NCBI RefSeq assembly: GCF_014251315.1
Contig: NZ_CP059185.1
Span: forward strand, 453,017 to 517,016
Source of the DNA: Blattabacterium cuenoti
GTDB taxonomy: Bacteria > Bacteroidota > Bacteroidia > Flavobacteriales > Blattabacteriaceae
Direction of reading: 5' to 3'
DNA: 64,000 nt
Position 1 is the first letter of the stretch, and each line of letters opens with the position of its first letter. Under the pieces are notes generated by a model. That model saw only the letters and a list, made by a program, of their open reading frames with translations, did not search any database and was not told the DNA's origin. A program made the translations under genes and the position numbers. Shown here in pieces: positions 1-9,016 of this stretch.

Positions 1-756
1 GCTGTTAATATTGAGAAAAATAAGAAATGGATAAATGATCATATTACAAAATATGAATATTCTGACATAAAATTAATAGATAATTCTTTAAAATATTCTC
101 TTTTAGCTATTCAAGGTCCATTATCTTTATTTTATATTCAAAAATTAACAAATATTTCGTTAAATAAAATTTCTTTTTATCATTTCGAAATAGGAGAATT
201 TTCAGGGATAAAAAATATATTAATTTCTAGAACAGGATATACAGGATCTAAAGGAGTTGAAATCTATGTTTCCAATAAAAATGCGGAAAAAATATGGAAC
301 AATATTCTAAAAATAGAAAATAAAATAATTCCTTGCGGAATAGCAAGTAGAAATTCATTGAGATTAGAAATGGGATACCGTTTATATGGACAAGATCTTT
401 CTGAAAAAATCACTCCTATAGAAGCCAATTTATCTTGGATAATTAAATTTGAAAAAGAATTTATAGCAAAAAAAATATTACAAAGGCAAAAAAAAGAAGG
501 AAAATATAAAAAATTTATATCCTTTATTATTGAAGATAAAAACAAAATTCCAAGAGAAAAACACTTATTAATAGATGAAAATGATACTACTATTGGTTAT
601 GTGACTTCTGGTGTTTACTCTCCAATTCTAAAAAAAGGGATTGGATTAGGATATTTAACAAATCAAAAAAAAATAAATTCTGTATTCCTTTTTATAAGAA
701 ATAAAAAAATCCCCATAAAGATGGTAGAATTACCTTTTATTAGAATAAAAAATTAA
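1..756 (+). CDS. gcvT: Aminomethyltransferase, glycine cleavage T protein (5' end cut by window)
   Basis: The frame is open from base 1, so the N-terminal part lies outside the window; about 251 codons are present. GcvT transfers the aminomethyl carbon of glycine to tetrahydrofolate in the cytosolic glycine cleavage system. Visible family motifs are LAIQGP (codons around base 103), the conserved SRTGYTG segment followed by GVEIYV (around 229-270), and the PCGIASRNSLRLE segment leading to YGQDL (around 331-400), which corresponds to the folate-binding/active-site region of the family. The C-terminal GcvT barrel domain ends normally with TAA. The partner lpd (L protein) lies in this window at 44304. 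The next gene on the same strand is a MATE exporter. No terminator is seen. Confidence 0.9.
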   Translation, partial: AVNIEKNKKWINDHITKYEYSDIKLIDNSLKYSLLAIQGPLSLFYIQKLTNISLNKISFYHFEIGEFSGIKNILISRTGYTGSKGVEIYVSNKNAEKIWNNILKIENKIIPCGIASRNSLRLEMGYRLYGQDLSEKITPIEANLSWIIKFEKEFIAKKILQRQKKEGKYKKFISFIIEDKNKIPREKHLLIDENDTTIGYVTSGVYSPILKKGIGLGYLTNQKKINSVFLFIRNKKIPIKMVELPFIRIKN

Positions 757-781
757 ATATTCAAAAAAAAATCATAGTTCT

Positions 782-2134
782 ATTGAAAAAAAAAACATAA
801 TTTATTTTAAACATATTAAAAAAAATTTTTTGTTAGCTATTCCTATATTTTTTACTCAATTAGGTGTAATATTTATAGGATTATCTGATAATATAATGGT
901 TGGTCTTTTGGGAAAAAAAGCTTTAGCCTCAGTTTCATTAGCCAATGCGGTTTTTTTTATTATGATTATTTTTGGATTGGGAATATCCACAGCTATTTCT
1001 TCTTTAATCGCATCGATAGATGTAAAAGAAGAATACAAAAAGGGGGCTATTATTTTTCATCATGGATTAGTTTTGAATTTTTTTTTATCCATATTTATGT
1101 ATGGATTAACACATATATTTTGTTATATTTTTCCTTATTTAGGACAACCTGAAGAAATATTAAATGAAACTATATCTTTTTTAAAGATAATATCCATTTC
1201 TTTTATACCTTGGATGATATTCGAAGTTTTTCGAAAATTTTCAGAAGGATTATCACTTGTAATTCCTGGTCTTATTGTAACTTGGATCTCTGCTTTTATT
1301 AATATTATACTAAATTATATATTTATCAACGGAATTTATGGGGTTCCTAAACTAGGCCTTGTTGGTGTCGCTTATGCCACTTTAGTATCTCGTACAATTA
1401 TGCTAATTGGCATTTTTATCTTGTTATATAAATACAAAAAAATACATAATTATTACAATCAGTTAGAATATTTTCTTTTAGAAAAAGAATATATGAAAAG
1501 AATATTGAAAATAGGAATTCCTTCTGGATTACATATGTTATTTGAAATGAGTGCTTTTGCTGTTTCTTCTTTTATATCAGGAAAATGTGGAATCAAAGTG
1601 TTAGCAGCGCATCAAATAGTTATTAGTTTAGTTTCTTCCACTTTTCTTTTGAGTACAGGTTTTTCTGTAGCTGCTACTATAAGAATAGGTAATCAATTTG
1701 CTTTAAAAAATTATTTAGAATTAAAAAGAATAGGAAAATCTATTTTTTTTATGGGGATTATTTTTATGTTAATCTGTAGTTCTTTCTTCTTTTTCTTTCG
1801 AAATTATATCCCTTACATTTACATAAAAAATGATGATGAAGTTATAAAACTTGCAGAAAAAATGATTGTTATTGCTAGTATTTTTCAATTATCTGACGGA
1901 TTACAAGGAATTCTTCTCGGAGCATTAAGAGGATTACAAGATGTTCATATTCCAATGTGGATTAGTTTTTTTTCTTATTGTGTTATTGCTATACCTGCAG
2001 CATGGTTTTTATCTATTAAAATGGGTGGGGTAGGAATATGGATTGGATTAGGATTAGGATTAACTATATCAGCTATATTACTTTTTATAAGATATAAAAC
2101 TATAATTAAAAGACTCATGAAAGAAATTCAATAA
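782..2134 (+). CDS. MATE family efflux transporter
   Basis: A polytopic inner-membrane protein of the multidrug and toxin extrusion family, presumably a cation-coupled exporter of unknown substrate. The sequence alternates about twelve hydrophobic segments with short loops. It carries the family's early signature in LLAIPIFFTQLG followed by LSDNIMVGLLG, and a second-half repeat beginning near IGIPSGLHMLFEMSAF. Length is about 450 residues, usual for MATE. The start is uncertain: the first TTG (830) would begin directly in the first membrane helix, while the frame is open back to 749 and encodes a basic N-tail (IYFKHIKKNF) typical of the family. No ATG, GTG or TTG precedes that tail, so ATT at 782 (or ATA 797 / ATT 800) is the best guess. 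The stop is secure. Confidence 0.85.
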   Translation: MEKKNIIYFKHIKKNFLLAIPIFFTQLGVIFIGLSDNIMVGLLGKKALASVSLANAVFFIMIIFGLGISTAISSLIASIDVKEEYKKGAIIFHHGLVLNFFLSIFMYGLTHIFCYIFPYLGQPEEILNETISFLKIISISFIPWMIFEVFRKFSEGLSLVIPGLIVTWISAFINIILNYIFINGIYGVPKLGLVGVAYATLVSRTIMLIGIFILLYKYKKIHNYYNQLEYFLLEKEYMKRILKIGIPSGLHMLFEMSAFAVSSFISGKCGIKVLAAHQIVISLVSSTFLLSTGFSVAATIRIGNQFALKNYLELKRIGKSIFFMGIIFMLICSSFFFFFRNYIPYIYIKNDDEVIKLAEKMIVIASIFQLSDGLQGILLGALRGLQDVHIPMWISFFSYCVIAIPAAWFLSIKMGGVGIWIGLGLGLTISAILLFIRYKTIIKRLMKEIQ

Positions 2135-2192
2135 ACGTTTAATATTCAACTGAATAATTATATATATGATATTATAGTTCATATTAAATATA

Positions 2193-2200
2193 TATATTTG
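2193..2200 (+). promoter_or_regulatory. Possible -7 promoter element upstream of the DEAD-box helicase gene
   Basis: The gap 2135-2256 has TATATTTG at 2193-2200, a match to the Bacteroidota -7 consensus TAnnTTTG, about 57 bases before the ATG. A TTTG at the expected -33 distance is not present, so support is partial. Immediately downstream is the short inverted repeat TGTTG-TG-CAACA, close to the predicted transcription start, which could be an operator or a 5'-leader hairpin. Confidence 0.35.
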
Positions 2201-2256
2201 TTGTGCAACATATTGAGTAAAAAATTTTAATATCATTTTTACTATTCTCTTAATTT

Positions 2257-3909
2257 ATGAAAACATTTCAAGAATACAATTTTTTCAACGAAAATATAAT
2301 TAAAGCTATAGAATCTATTGGATTTAAGCATCCAACCCCAATACAAGAAAAAGTTATCCCTTTTTTATTGTCTTCAGAAAAAGATATTATAGCACTAGCT
2401 CAAACTGGTACAGGAAAAACAGCAGCTTTTGGACTCCCAATCATTCAAAAAATAAATTTTGAATCATCTTTTCCTCAAGCTTTAATTTTGTGTCCTACAA
2501 GAGAATTATGTATACAAATAACACGTGATCTTTGTCGTTTTTCAAAATTTTCGTCATTTATAAAAATTGTTTCTTTATATGGAGGAGCTAATATAAATTC
2601 TCAAATACAATCTTTAAAAAAGAAAACTCATATTATAGTAGGAACTCCAGGAAGAATTATTGATTTAATCAAAAGAAAAAAATTATTTTTTAACAAAATT
2701 CAATATTTAGTGCTCGATGAAGCAGATGAAATGTTAAATATGGGATTTAAAGATGAATTAGATTATATAATAGAAAAATTGCCAAAAAAAAAACAAAGTT
2801 TATTGTTCTCGGCAACAATGTCTAGATATATGAACGTGATAGCTCATAAATATTTAATAGATCCTGTAGAGATTATTACAGGAAAAAAAAATATAGGTTC
2901 CGATGATGTTAAACACGTTTATTATATGATAACAAATTTGAATAAAAAATATTTTGCTTTAAAAAGAATTGTAGATATAAATCCTGATATTTATGGAATT
3001 ATATTTTGTAGTACTAAAAAAGAAACCAAAGAAATAACCGAATTTTTAATTAAAGATGGTTATAATGCTGATGCTTTACATGGAGATCTTTCACAAACAC
3101 AACGTGAATTTGTTATGAATAGATTTAGAAACAAAAATTTGCAATTCCTTGTCGCAACAGATGTTGCCGCTCGTGGATTAGATGTGAACAATATTACTCA
3201 TGTAATTAATTATAGTATTCCAAAAGAAAGTGAAATTTATGTCCATAGAAGTGGACGGACTGGAAGAGCTGGAAATACAGGAATTTCTGTTTGTATTATT
3301 CAAGCTAAAGAAATTAGAAATTTAAAAGAATTTGAAAGAAAAATTGGAAAAAATTTCGACCGTATTATGGTTCCTACTGGAGAAGAAATATGCGAAAGAC
3401 AATTGTTTCATTTTATAGAAAAAGTAAAAAAAGTAGTTGTAGATGAGAAATTAATGAAAAAATTTCTTCCTGAAATACAAAAAAATCTAGAATTTCTTGA
3501 TAAAAAGGAGTTGATAAAACGTTTTTCCTGGATTGGATTTAATCATTTTATAAATTATTATAAAAATTCTAAAGATTTAAATCCTATTTCTTACAAAGAC
3601 AAAGAAACCTATAATTCTAATTCTTTATATCATAAAAAAAGATTTTTTTCAAAAATAAAAAAATCAAAAAAAGAATCTTTTTCAAAACTTTTCTTAAATA
3701 TAGGATCTAAAGATAATTTAACAAAATTAGGATTGATAAACTTGATCAACCAAGCAGTTAATAATTCACGTATTAATATTGGTCATATAGAAATTTTATC
3801 AAATTCTTCATTATTTGAAGTAGAAAAACGTTATAGAAATAAAATATTAATAGGAATGAGCAGAATCAATCATCTGGGAAGACCTCTTTCGATAGAAATT
3901 AAAAATTAA
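2257..3909 (+). CDS. deaD: DEAD-box ATP-dependent RNA helicase with C-terminal RNA-binding domain
   Basis: A 550-residue cytosolic RNA helicase that remodels RNA duplexes, probably in ribosome assembly and mRNA decay. The helicase core shows the Q motif region (FKHPTPIQEKVIP), motif I AQTGTGKT (about residue 50), PTRELC (Ia), GGAN, TPGR (Ib), DEAD (motif II, about 155), SAT (motif III), and in the second RecA domain ARGLD (V) and HRSGRTGRAG (VI). The final roughly 75 residues (after KLFLNIGSKDNL) resemble the DbpA/CsdA-type RNA-recognition fold, which is the reason for preferring deaD/csdA over rhlE. The linker is very lysine-rich. It starts with a clear ATG after a 122-base gap and is followed by aroC after 6 bases. 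Confidence 0.9.
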   Translation: MKTFQEYNFFNENIIKAIESIGFKHPTPIQEKVIPFLLSSEKDIIALAQTGTGKTAAFGLPIIQKINFESSFPQALILCPTRELCIQITRDLCRFSKFSSFIKIVSLYGGANINSQIQSLKKKTHIIVGTPGRIIDLIKRKKLFFNKIQYLVLDEADEMLNMGFKDELDYIIEKLPKKKQSLLFSATMSRYMNVIAHKYLIDPVEIITGKKNIGSDDVKHVYYMITNLNKKYFALKRIVDINPDIYGIIFCSTKKETKEITEFLIKDGYNADALHGDLSQTQREFVMNRFRNKNLQFLVATDVAARGLDVNNITHVINYSIPKESEIYVHRSGRTGRAGNTGISVCIIQAKEIRNLKEFERKIGKNFDRIMVPTGEEICERQLFHFIEKVKKVVVDEKLMKKFLPEIQKNLEFLDKKELIKRFSWIGFNHFINYYKNSKDLNPISYKDKETYNSNSLYHKKRFFSKIKKSKKESFSKLFLNIGSKDNLTKLGLINLINQAVNNSRINIGHIEILSNSSLFEVEKRYRNKILIGMSRINHLGRPLSIEIKN

Positions 3910-3915
3910 ACTTTT

Positions 3916-5001
3916 ATGGCAGGGAATATTTTTGGAAATTTGTTTAGAGTTAGTACTTTTGGGGAGAGTCATGGAATAGCATTAGGTGGGATTATTGATG
4001 GATGTCCAGCAGGAATAGAGTTAAATTTTCAAGAAATTCAATATGAATTAAATAGAAGAAAACCTGGACAATCATCCATCGTTACTCAAAGAAATGAACC
4101 TGATAAAGTAAATTTTTTATCTGGTATTTTCAATAACAAGACCACAGGAACACCCATAGGTTTTATTATTGATAACAAAGATCATAAATCTGATGATTAT
4201 AATCACATTAGAGAAATTTATCGTCCGTCACATTCAGATTTTACATATGAAAAAAAATATGGAATAAGAGATTACAAAGGAGGAGGACGTTCTTCTGCAA
4301 GAGAAACTATATGCCGAGTAGTAGCTGGTGCTATTGCTAAACAATTAATAAAAGATATTACAATTACATCTTATGTTTCCTCTGTAGGAGAGATATCTAT
4401 AAATAAATCTTACCAAGAACTAGATTTATCTAGAGAATCAATAGAAAAAAATCCTATAAGATGTCCAGATCCATATACTGCGGAAAAAATGATATCTAAA
4501 ATTAAAAAAATAAAAAATCAAGGAGATACAATAGGAGGGATTATCACTTGTGTGATTAAAAATGTCCCAATAGGAATTGGAGAACCTGTTTTTGAAAAAT
4601 TACATGCTGAACTAGGAAAAGCTATGCTTTCAATTAATGCTGTAAAAGGATTTGAATATGGAAGTGGATTTCATGGAACTAAAATAACAGGTTCTCAACA
4701 TAATGATTTGTTTCAAAAAGATGGAACAACTAAAACAAACTTATCCGGAGGAATACAAGGTGGAATTTCAAATGGAATGGATATTTATTTTAGAATTGCG
4801 TTCAAACCTGTAGCCACAATTATGAAAAAACAAAAAACTATAGATAAACATGGAAATTTTATATTTATGGAAGGAAAAGGAAGACATGATCCTTGTGTTT
4901 TACCTCGCGCCATTCCTATTGTTGAATCTATGACCGCCTTAGTTCTAGCAGATTATTGGATGTATACTAAATTATCTAAATATTCTTCAATTTCAAATTG
5001 A
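3916..5001 (+). CDS. aroC: Chorismate synthase
   Basis: Catalyses the last step of the shikimate pathway, turning EPSP into chorismate with reduced FMN. The protein is 361 residues, the usual size. Clear signatures are [10 protein letters not shown] near the N-terminus (chorismate synthase signature 1), RPGHAD-equivalent [28 protein letters not shown] around residue 125 (FMN/substrate-binding arginines), and [18 protein letters not shown] near the C-terminus. The ATG follows the helicase gene by 6 bases, suggesting cotranscription. The stop TGA overlaps the TTG start of miaA. With aroE at 48864 it indicates retained aromatic amino acid synthesis, as expected for a nutritional symbiont. Confidence 0.97.
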   Translation: MAGNIFGNLFRVSTFGESHGIALGGIIDGCPAGIELNFQEIQYELNRRKPGQSSIVTQRNEPDKVNFLSGIFNNKTTGTPIGFIIDNKDHKSDDYNHIREIYRPSHSDFTYEKKYGIRDYKGGGRSSARETICRVVAGAIAKQLIKDITITSYVSSVGEISINKSYQELDLSRESIEKNPIRCPDPYTAEKMISKIKKIKNQGDTIGGIITCVIKNVPIGIGEPVFEKLHAELGKAMLSINAVKGFEYGSGFHGTKITGSQHNDLFQKDGTTKTNLSGGIQGGISNGMDIYFRIAFKPVATIMKKQKTIDKHGNFIFMEGKGRHDPCVLPRAIPIVESMTALVLADYWMYTKLSKYSSISN

Positions 5002-5930
5002 ATCAAAAATTTCTCATTTTTATTTTAGGTCCTACTTGTGTGGGGAAAACTTCTCTTTCCTTATTTCTAGCTGAAAAATTCAATACTGAAATTTTATCTT
5101 GCGATTCTAGACAATTTTACAAAGAATTAAAAATAGGGACTTCTATGCCCACTATGAAAGATTTATCTCGTATTCCTCATCATTTTATAGGACATTTAAG
5201 TATTCATCAAGTATACAATGCTAAATTGTTTGAAATAGATTCCTTAAAAAAAATTTCAAAATTATTCACTAAATATTCCATATTGATTATGGTAGGAGGA
5301 TCTGGTTTATATGAAAAAGCAGTAACAGAAGGATTATCTGAATTTCCTGAAATCAATTCCGATATTAGAAATCATTTGATTTATCATTTTAAAAAAAAAG
5401 GAATTTCCTTTTTACAAAAAGAATTCTTAAAATTCAAAAAATCAGGAGAATCAATAGATATTTCCAATCCTATACGTTTAATTCGGTATTTAGAAATAGT
5501 TCAGTCTACAGGAAAAAATCCTTCTTTTTTTTACAAAAAAAAAAAAAGAAATTTTGTAATCTTGAAAATAGGATTAATAATGCCTAGATATGATCTCTAT
5601 TCTAGAATAAATAATAGAGTAGATAATATGATAAAAATAGGTTTATTAGATGAAGCCAAGCTTTATTATCATTACAGAGATTTAAATAGTTTACAAACTA
5701 TAGGATATAAAGAAATATTTGAATTTTTTTATGATAAAAAAAATGATTTGAATGAAAGTATAGAAAAAATAAAAAAAAATACTAGAAAATACGCAAAAAG
5801 ACAATTGACTTGGTACAAAAAAGACACATCAATTATATGGTTTGATCCGAAAGAAAAAGATAAAATTTTTAATTTCATTTTAAAAATAGTGGGCAATACT
5901 GGATTTGAACCAGTGACCCCCTGCTTGTAA
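4998..5930 (+). CDS. miaA: tRNA dimethylallyltransferase, C-terminus running into an antisense tRNA gene
   Basis: Adds the dimethylallyl group to A37 of tRNAs that read UNN codons. The P-loop [10 protein letters not shown] is at residues 11-20, followed by the conserved [16 protein letters not shown] and HHFIGH blocks; GGSGLYEKA and LQTIGYKE are also family motifs. The start is TTG, overlapping the aroC TGA (TTGA). The stop codon is unusual: the frame has no stop before the tRNA-Val gene on the opposite strand, and the last 13 residues ([13 protein letters not shown]) are encoded by the antisense of that tRNA, ending at a TAA in its anticodon loop. The enzymatic core is intact, so function is likely; the tail is probably a tolerated extension. 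Confidence 0.93.
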   Translation: MNQKFLIFILGPTCVGKTSLSLFLAEKFNTEILSCDSRQFYKELKIGTSMPTMKDLSRIPHHFIGHLSIHQVYNAKLFEIDSLKKISKLFTKYSILIMVGGSGLYEKAVTEGLSEFPEINSDIRNHLIYHFKKKGISFLQKEFLKFKKSGESIDISNPIRLIRYLEIVQSTGKNPSFFYKKKKRNFVILKIGLIMPRYDLYSRINNRVDNMIKIGLLDEAKLYYHYRDLNSLQTIGYKEIFEFFYDKKNDLNESIEKIKKNTRKYAKRQLTWYKKDTSIIWFDPKEKDKIFNFILKIVGNTGFEPVTPCL

Positions 5931-5965
5931 AACAGATGCTCTAAACCAAACTGAGCTAATTGCCC
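5890..5965 (-). tRNA. tRNA-Val (anticodon UAC)
   Basis: On the minus strand the sequence folds into a full cloverleaf. The acceptor stem is GGGCAAT paired with ATTGCCC. The D-arm is GCTC/GAGC, the anticodon loop TTTACAA gives anticodon TAC, and the T-arm is ACTGG-TTCAAAT-CCAGT. CCA is not encoded. The 3' half overlaps the last 41 bases of the miaA reading frame on the other strand. Confidence 0.96.
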
Positions 5966-5970
5966 TATTT

Positions 5971-7269
5971 TCAAATGTAAGAAAAAAAATTTTTATAATA
6001 TAACAAAATTTCAGATACAACAAACGTACTTCCAGTTATTAAAATCAAATCATTTTGATTTGCTTGATTTTTAGCATGCAAAAAAGCTTTTTTCACAGAA
6101 AGAAAAAAATTTATTTTCTCATGATTTTTAAATATTTTATTAACTAATTTTGTTAAATCATGAATAGAATATTTTCTATCTATGTTAGGTTGACAAAAAT
6201 AATAAAAAGATTCAACAGGAAAATATTTTAATAATTGATCTACTTTTTTTTCTCTAACAAAACCCAAAACTAAATGTAATTTTTCATATGATTCTTTTTT
6301 TAATTGTCTATTAATTACATATGCACCTTCTTCATTATGGGCTATATCACAAATAATTTTTGGATTTTTTTGTTGTAAAATATGCCATCTTCCTTTAAAG
6401 GAAGTATTTTTTATCACATTTTTTAATCCTTTTTTTATCGATTGATTAGATACTATGATATTTTTTCTATAATGTAAAACATTTATAATTTTTAATACTA
6501 CACTTCGATTTAAATTTTGATAATCTGCTTCAAAAGGCATCTTATATTGAGAATCTTTTTTAGATTTTATAGAAAAATAAATTGGAGAATTTTTTTTTAA
6601 AGCTTCTTGAATAAAAATAGATTGAACATCTCTCAATATTTTGCTTCCTATTATGACTGATACGTTTTTTTTTATAATTCCTGCTTTTTCCAAAGCTATT
6701 TTTAATTGATTATTTCCAAGAGTTTCTGTATGATCTATACTAATATTTGTAATTACAGATATTTCTGGGGTAATCAAATTAGTAGAATCCAATCTTCCTC
6801 CCATGCCTACTTCAATAATTGCTATATTTATCTTTTTTTCTTTAAAATATTTAAAAGCTAATGCCGTATTCATCTCAAAAAATGAGATTCTTTCTTTTTC
6901 TATAAATTTTTTATTTTCATTTATAAAATCTATGATAAAATTTTTTTCTATTAAAATACCATTACAGGTTATTCTTTCTCTAAAATCTATTAAATGAGGA
7001 GAAGTAAACAGTCCTATTTTATATTTTTCTTCTTGTAAAATAGAAGATAACATATGTACTGTAGATCCTTTTCCATTTGTCCCTCCCACATGTATACTTT
7101 TAAAAAAATTTTGAGGATCTCCTAAATAAGAACAAAAATTTTTTATTCTCTCTAAACCTGGTTTATATGATTTCAATCCTGTTTTTTGATAAATTGGAAG
7201 ACGTTCAAAAATCCATTGAACTGTTTCTGTATAATTCAAGTCCAAACTATTAAAAATAATATAGCACAA
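5971..7269 (-). CDS. folC: Folylpolyglutamate / dihydrofolate synthase
   Basis: Mur-ligase-like ATP-dependent enzyme that makes dihydrofolate and adds glutamates to folates. It has the P-loop HVGGTNGKGSTVHML (about residues 62-76), the downstream IIEVGMGGRLDSTN block and the NISIDHTETLG block. The C-terminal glutamate-ligase domain contains IICDIAHNEEGA. Length 432 is usual. The chosen ATG (7269) gives a ten-residue extension; a TTG at 7239 would give MNYTET, closer to flavobacterial FolC N-termini (MNYxET), so the true start may be there. It is divergent from glnS with only about 65 bases between them. Confidence 0.93.
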   Translation of the reverse strand: MCYIIFNSLDLNYTETVQWIFERLPIYQKTGLKSYKPGLERIKNFCSYLGDPQNFFKSIHVGGTNGKGSTVHMLSSILQEEKYKIGLFTSPHLIDFRERITCNGILIEKNFIIDFINENKKFIEKERISFFEMNTALAFKYFKEKKINIAIIEVGMGGRLDSTNLITPEISVITNISIDHTETLGNNQLKIALEKAGIIKKNVSVIIGSKILRDVQSIFIQEALKKNSPIYFSIKSKKDSQYKMPFEADYQNLNRSVVLKIINVLHYRKNIIVSNQSIKKGLKNVIKNTSFKGRWHILQQKNPKIICDIAHNEEGAYVINRQLKKESYEKLHLVLGFVREKKVDQLLKYFPVESFYYFCQPNIDRKYSIHDLTKLVNKIFKNHEKINFFLSVKKAFLHAKNQANQNDLILITGSTFVVSEILLYYKNFFSYI

Positions 7270-7295
7270 AAATATATTTTTTTCAAAAAATTGAT

Positions 7296-7303
7296 TATAT
7301 TCG
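7296..7303 (+). promoter_or_regulatory. Probable -7 promoter element for glnS
   Basis: TATATTCG followed by CA fits the Bacteroidota TAnnTTTG-type -7 element with one mismatch. It lies in the folC-glnS divergent gap, about 32 bases before the proposed glnS start. A TTG-containing -33 element is only loosely present in the upstream T-tract. Confidence 0.4.
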
Positions 7304-7334
7304 CACTATAATTGATTTCTAATTATTTTTTGTA

Positions 7335-9014
7335 ATAGAATCACACCTACATTTTATTGAAAAAATTATAGAGGAAGATATAAAAAATGGATTTCCTATT
7401 AAAAAAATTAGATTTCGTTTTCCTCCTGAACCTAATGGGTATCTTCATATTGGTCATGTGAAAGCTATATGTTTGAACTTTGAGTTAAGTAAAAAATATA
7501 AATCGCCAATAAACTTAAGATTTGATGATACCAATCCTATAGGAGAGAGTAAAAAATTTATAGATTCTATAAAAAAAGATATTCTTTTTTTAGGGTTTCA
7601 CTGGGATAATGAAAATTATGCTTCAGATTATTTTCATAAACTTTATGAATGGGCTATAAAATTAATTACAGAAAACAAAGCTTATGTCGATGATCAACCT
7701 CAAAATATCATCCAATTTCAAAGAAAAAATCCTTTTGAAATTGGAATCAATAGTAATTATAGAAACAGATCTACAGATGAAAATCTGTTTTTATTCGAAA
7801 AAATGAAAAACGGGTTTTTCGAAGAAGGATCTTGTGTTTTGAGAGCTAAAATTAATATGAGTTCATCAAATATGAACATGCGAGATCCAATTATGTATAG
7901 AATTTTAAAAAAAAAACATCATAGAACTGGATATCAATGGTGTATTTATCCTACTTATGATTGGACGCATGGTTTATGTGATTATATAGAACAAATATCT
8001 CATTCTTTATGTTCTTTAGAATTTGAAAATAGACGTCCATTATATAATTGGTATATAAATCAAATTTATAATAAAAATAAAGAAGATAAAATAAAACCTA
8101 AACAAATAGAGTTTTCAAGATTAAACTTGAGTCATACTATAACTAGTAAAAGAAAAATTCAATATTTAATTGAAAAAAAAGTTATTCAATCTTGGGATGA
8201 CCCACGAATTTTTACAATATCTGGATTACGTCGTAAAGGATATACTTCTGTTTCTTTAAAAAATTTTATTCATCAAATAGGAATTACAAAAAGGAATAAT
8301 ATCATAGATATATCTTTTTTAGAATTTTGTATTAGAGATCATTTAAACAAAATAGCTCCTAGAGCTATGGTCGTATTACATCCCATTAAATTAATTATTG
8401 ATAATTATTTAAATAATATCACTGAGTGGGTAGAAGCAGAAAATAATCCAGAAGATTTTAATTTAGGAAATAGAAAAATTCCATTTTCTAAGTTTCTCTA
8501 TATTGAAAAAGATGATTTTTTGGAAAAAGAAGAAAAAAATTTTTTTCGTCTTAGTATCGGAAAAGAAGTAAGACTTAAAAATGCTTATATTATAAAAGCA
8601 AATTCTGTAATAAAAAATTCTGAAGGAAAAATAAAGGAAATACATTGTACCTATGATCCTAAAAGTAAATCTGGAAAAAAAAATAAAACTGAAGAAAAAG
8701 GAAGAGTGAAAAGTACTTTACATTGGGTATCTGTAAAACATTCTTTTCCCATAGAAATTAATTTATATAATTCTCTTTTTTTAAAGAGAAATCCAAACAT
8801 AGATGATTTTCAGACATTTATTAATCCTAAATCTATAGATAAAATTATAGCTTGTGCAGAACCTTCCTTAAAAAAGGCAAAGAAAGGTGATCATTTTCAA
8901 TTTCAAAGAATTGGCTATTTTTATGTGGATAGAAAAATTACAAATGATAAAAATCAAATCATTTTCAATAAAACAGTGTCTATAAGAAACCAATGGAAAA
9001 AAATGAAAAATTAA
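7335..9014 (+). CDS. glnS: Glutamine--tRNA ligase
   Basis: Class I aminoacyl-tRNA synthetase that charges tRNA-Gln. The class I motif PPEPNGYLHIGH is encoded at 7422-7457, followed by LRFDDTNP, and the KMSKS-equivalent is ITSKRK near residue 270. The anticodon-binding beta-barrel domains follow and the gene ends normally. The first conventional start (GTG 7458) would remove the HIGH motif and is therefore wrong. The frame is open upstream only to a TAA at 7320 and encodes a normal N-terminus (ESHLHFIEKIIEED...). Nothing but ATA 7335 or ATT 7356 could serve as a start there. Family alignment favours ATA 7335. The 3' end is 2 bases from the rpoC stop on the other strand. Confidence 0.93.
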   Translation: MESHLHFIEKIIEEDIKNGFPIKKIRFRFPPEPNGYLHIGHVKAICLNFELSKKYKSPINLRFDDTNPIGESKKFIDSIKKDILFLGFHWDNENYASDYFHKLYEWAIKLITENKAYVDDQPQNIIQFQRKNPFEIGINSNYRNRSTDENLFLFEKMKNGFFEEGSCVLRAKINMSSSNMNMRDPIMYRILKKKHHRTGYQWCIYPTYDWTHGLCDYIEQISHSLCSLEFENRRPLYNWYINQIYNKNKEDKIKPKQIEFSRLNLSHTITSKRKIQYLIEKKVIQSWDDPRIFTISGLRRKGYTSVSLKNFIHQIGITKRNNIIDISFLEFCIRDHLNKIAPRAMVVLHPIKLIIDNYLNNITEWVEAENNPEDFNLGNRKIPFSKFLYIEKDDFLEKEEKNFFRLSIGKEVRLKNAYIIKANSVIKNSEGKIKEIHCTYDPKSKSGKKNKTEEKGRVKSTLHWVSVKHSFPIEINLYNSLFLKRNPNIDDFQTFINPKSIDKIIACAEPSLKKAKKGDHFQFQRIGYFYVDRKITNDKNQIIFNKTVSIRNQWKKMKN

Positions 9015-9016
9015 AT

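Noticed and set aside
5729..5974. Minus-strand frame spanning tRNA-Val and the miaA 3' end
   Set aside because: Contains the tRNA read as protein and the antisense of miaA; no independent support.
7458..9014. glnS starting at GTG 7458
   Set aside because: It would delete the HIGH motif and the folded N-terminus; the frame upstream encodes a normal GlnRS start.
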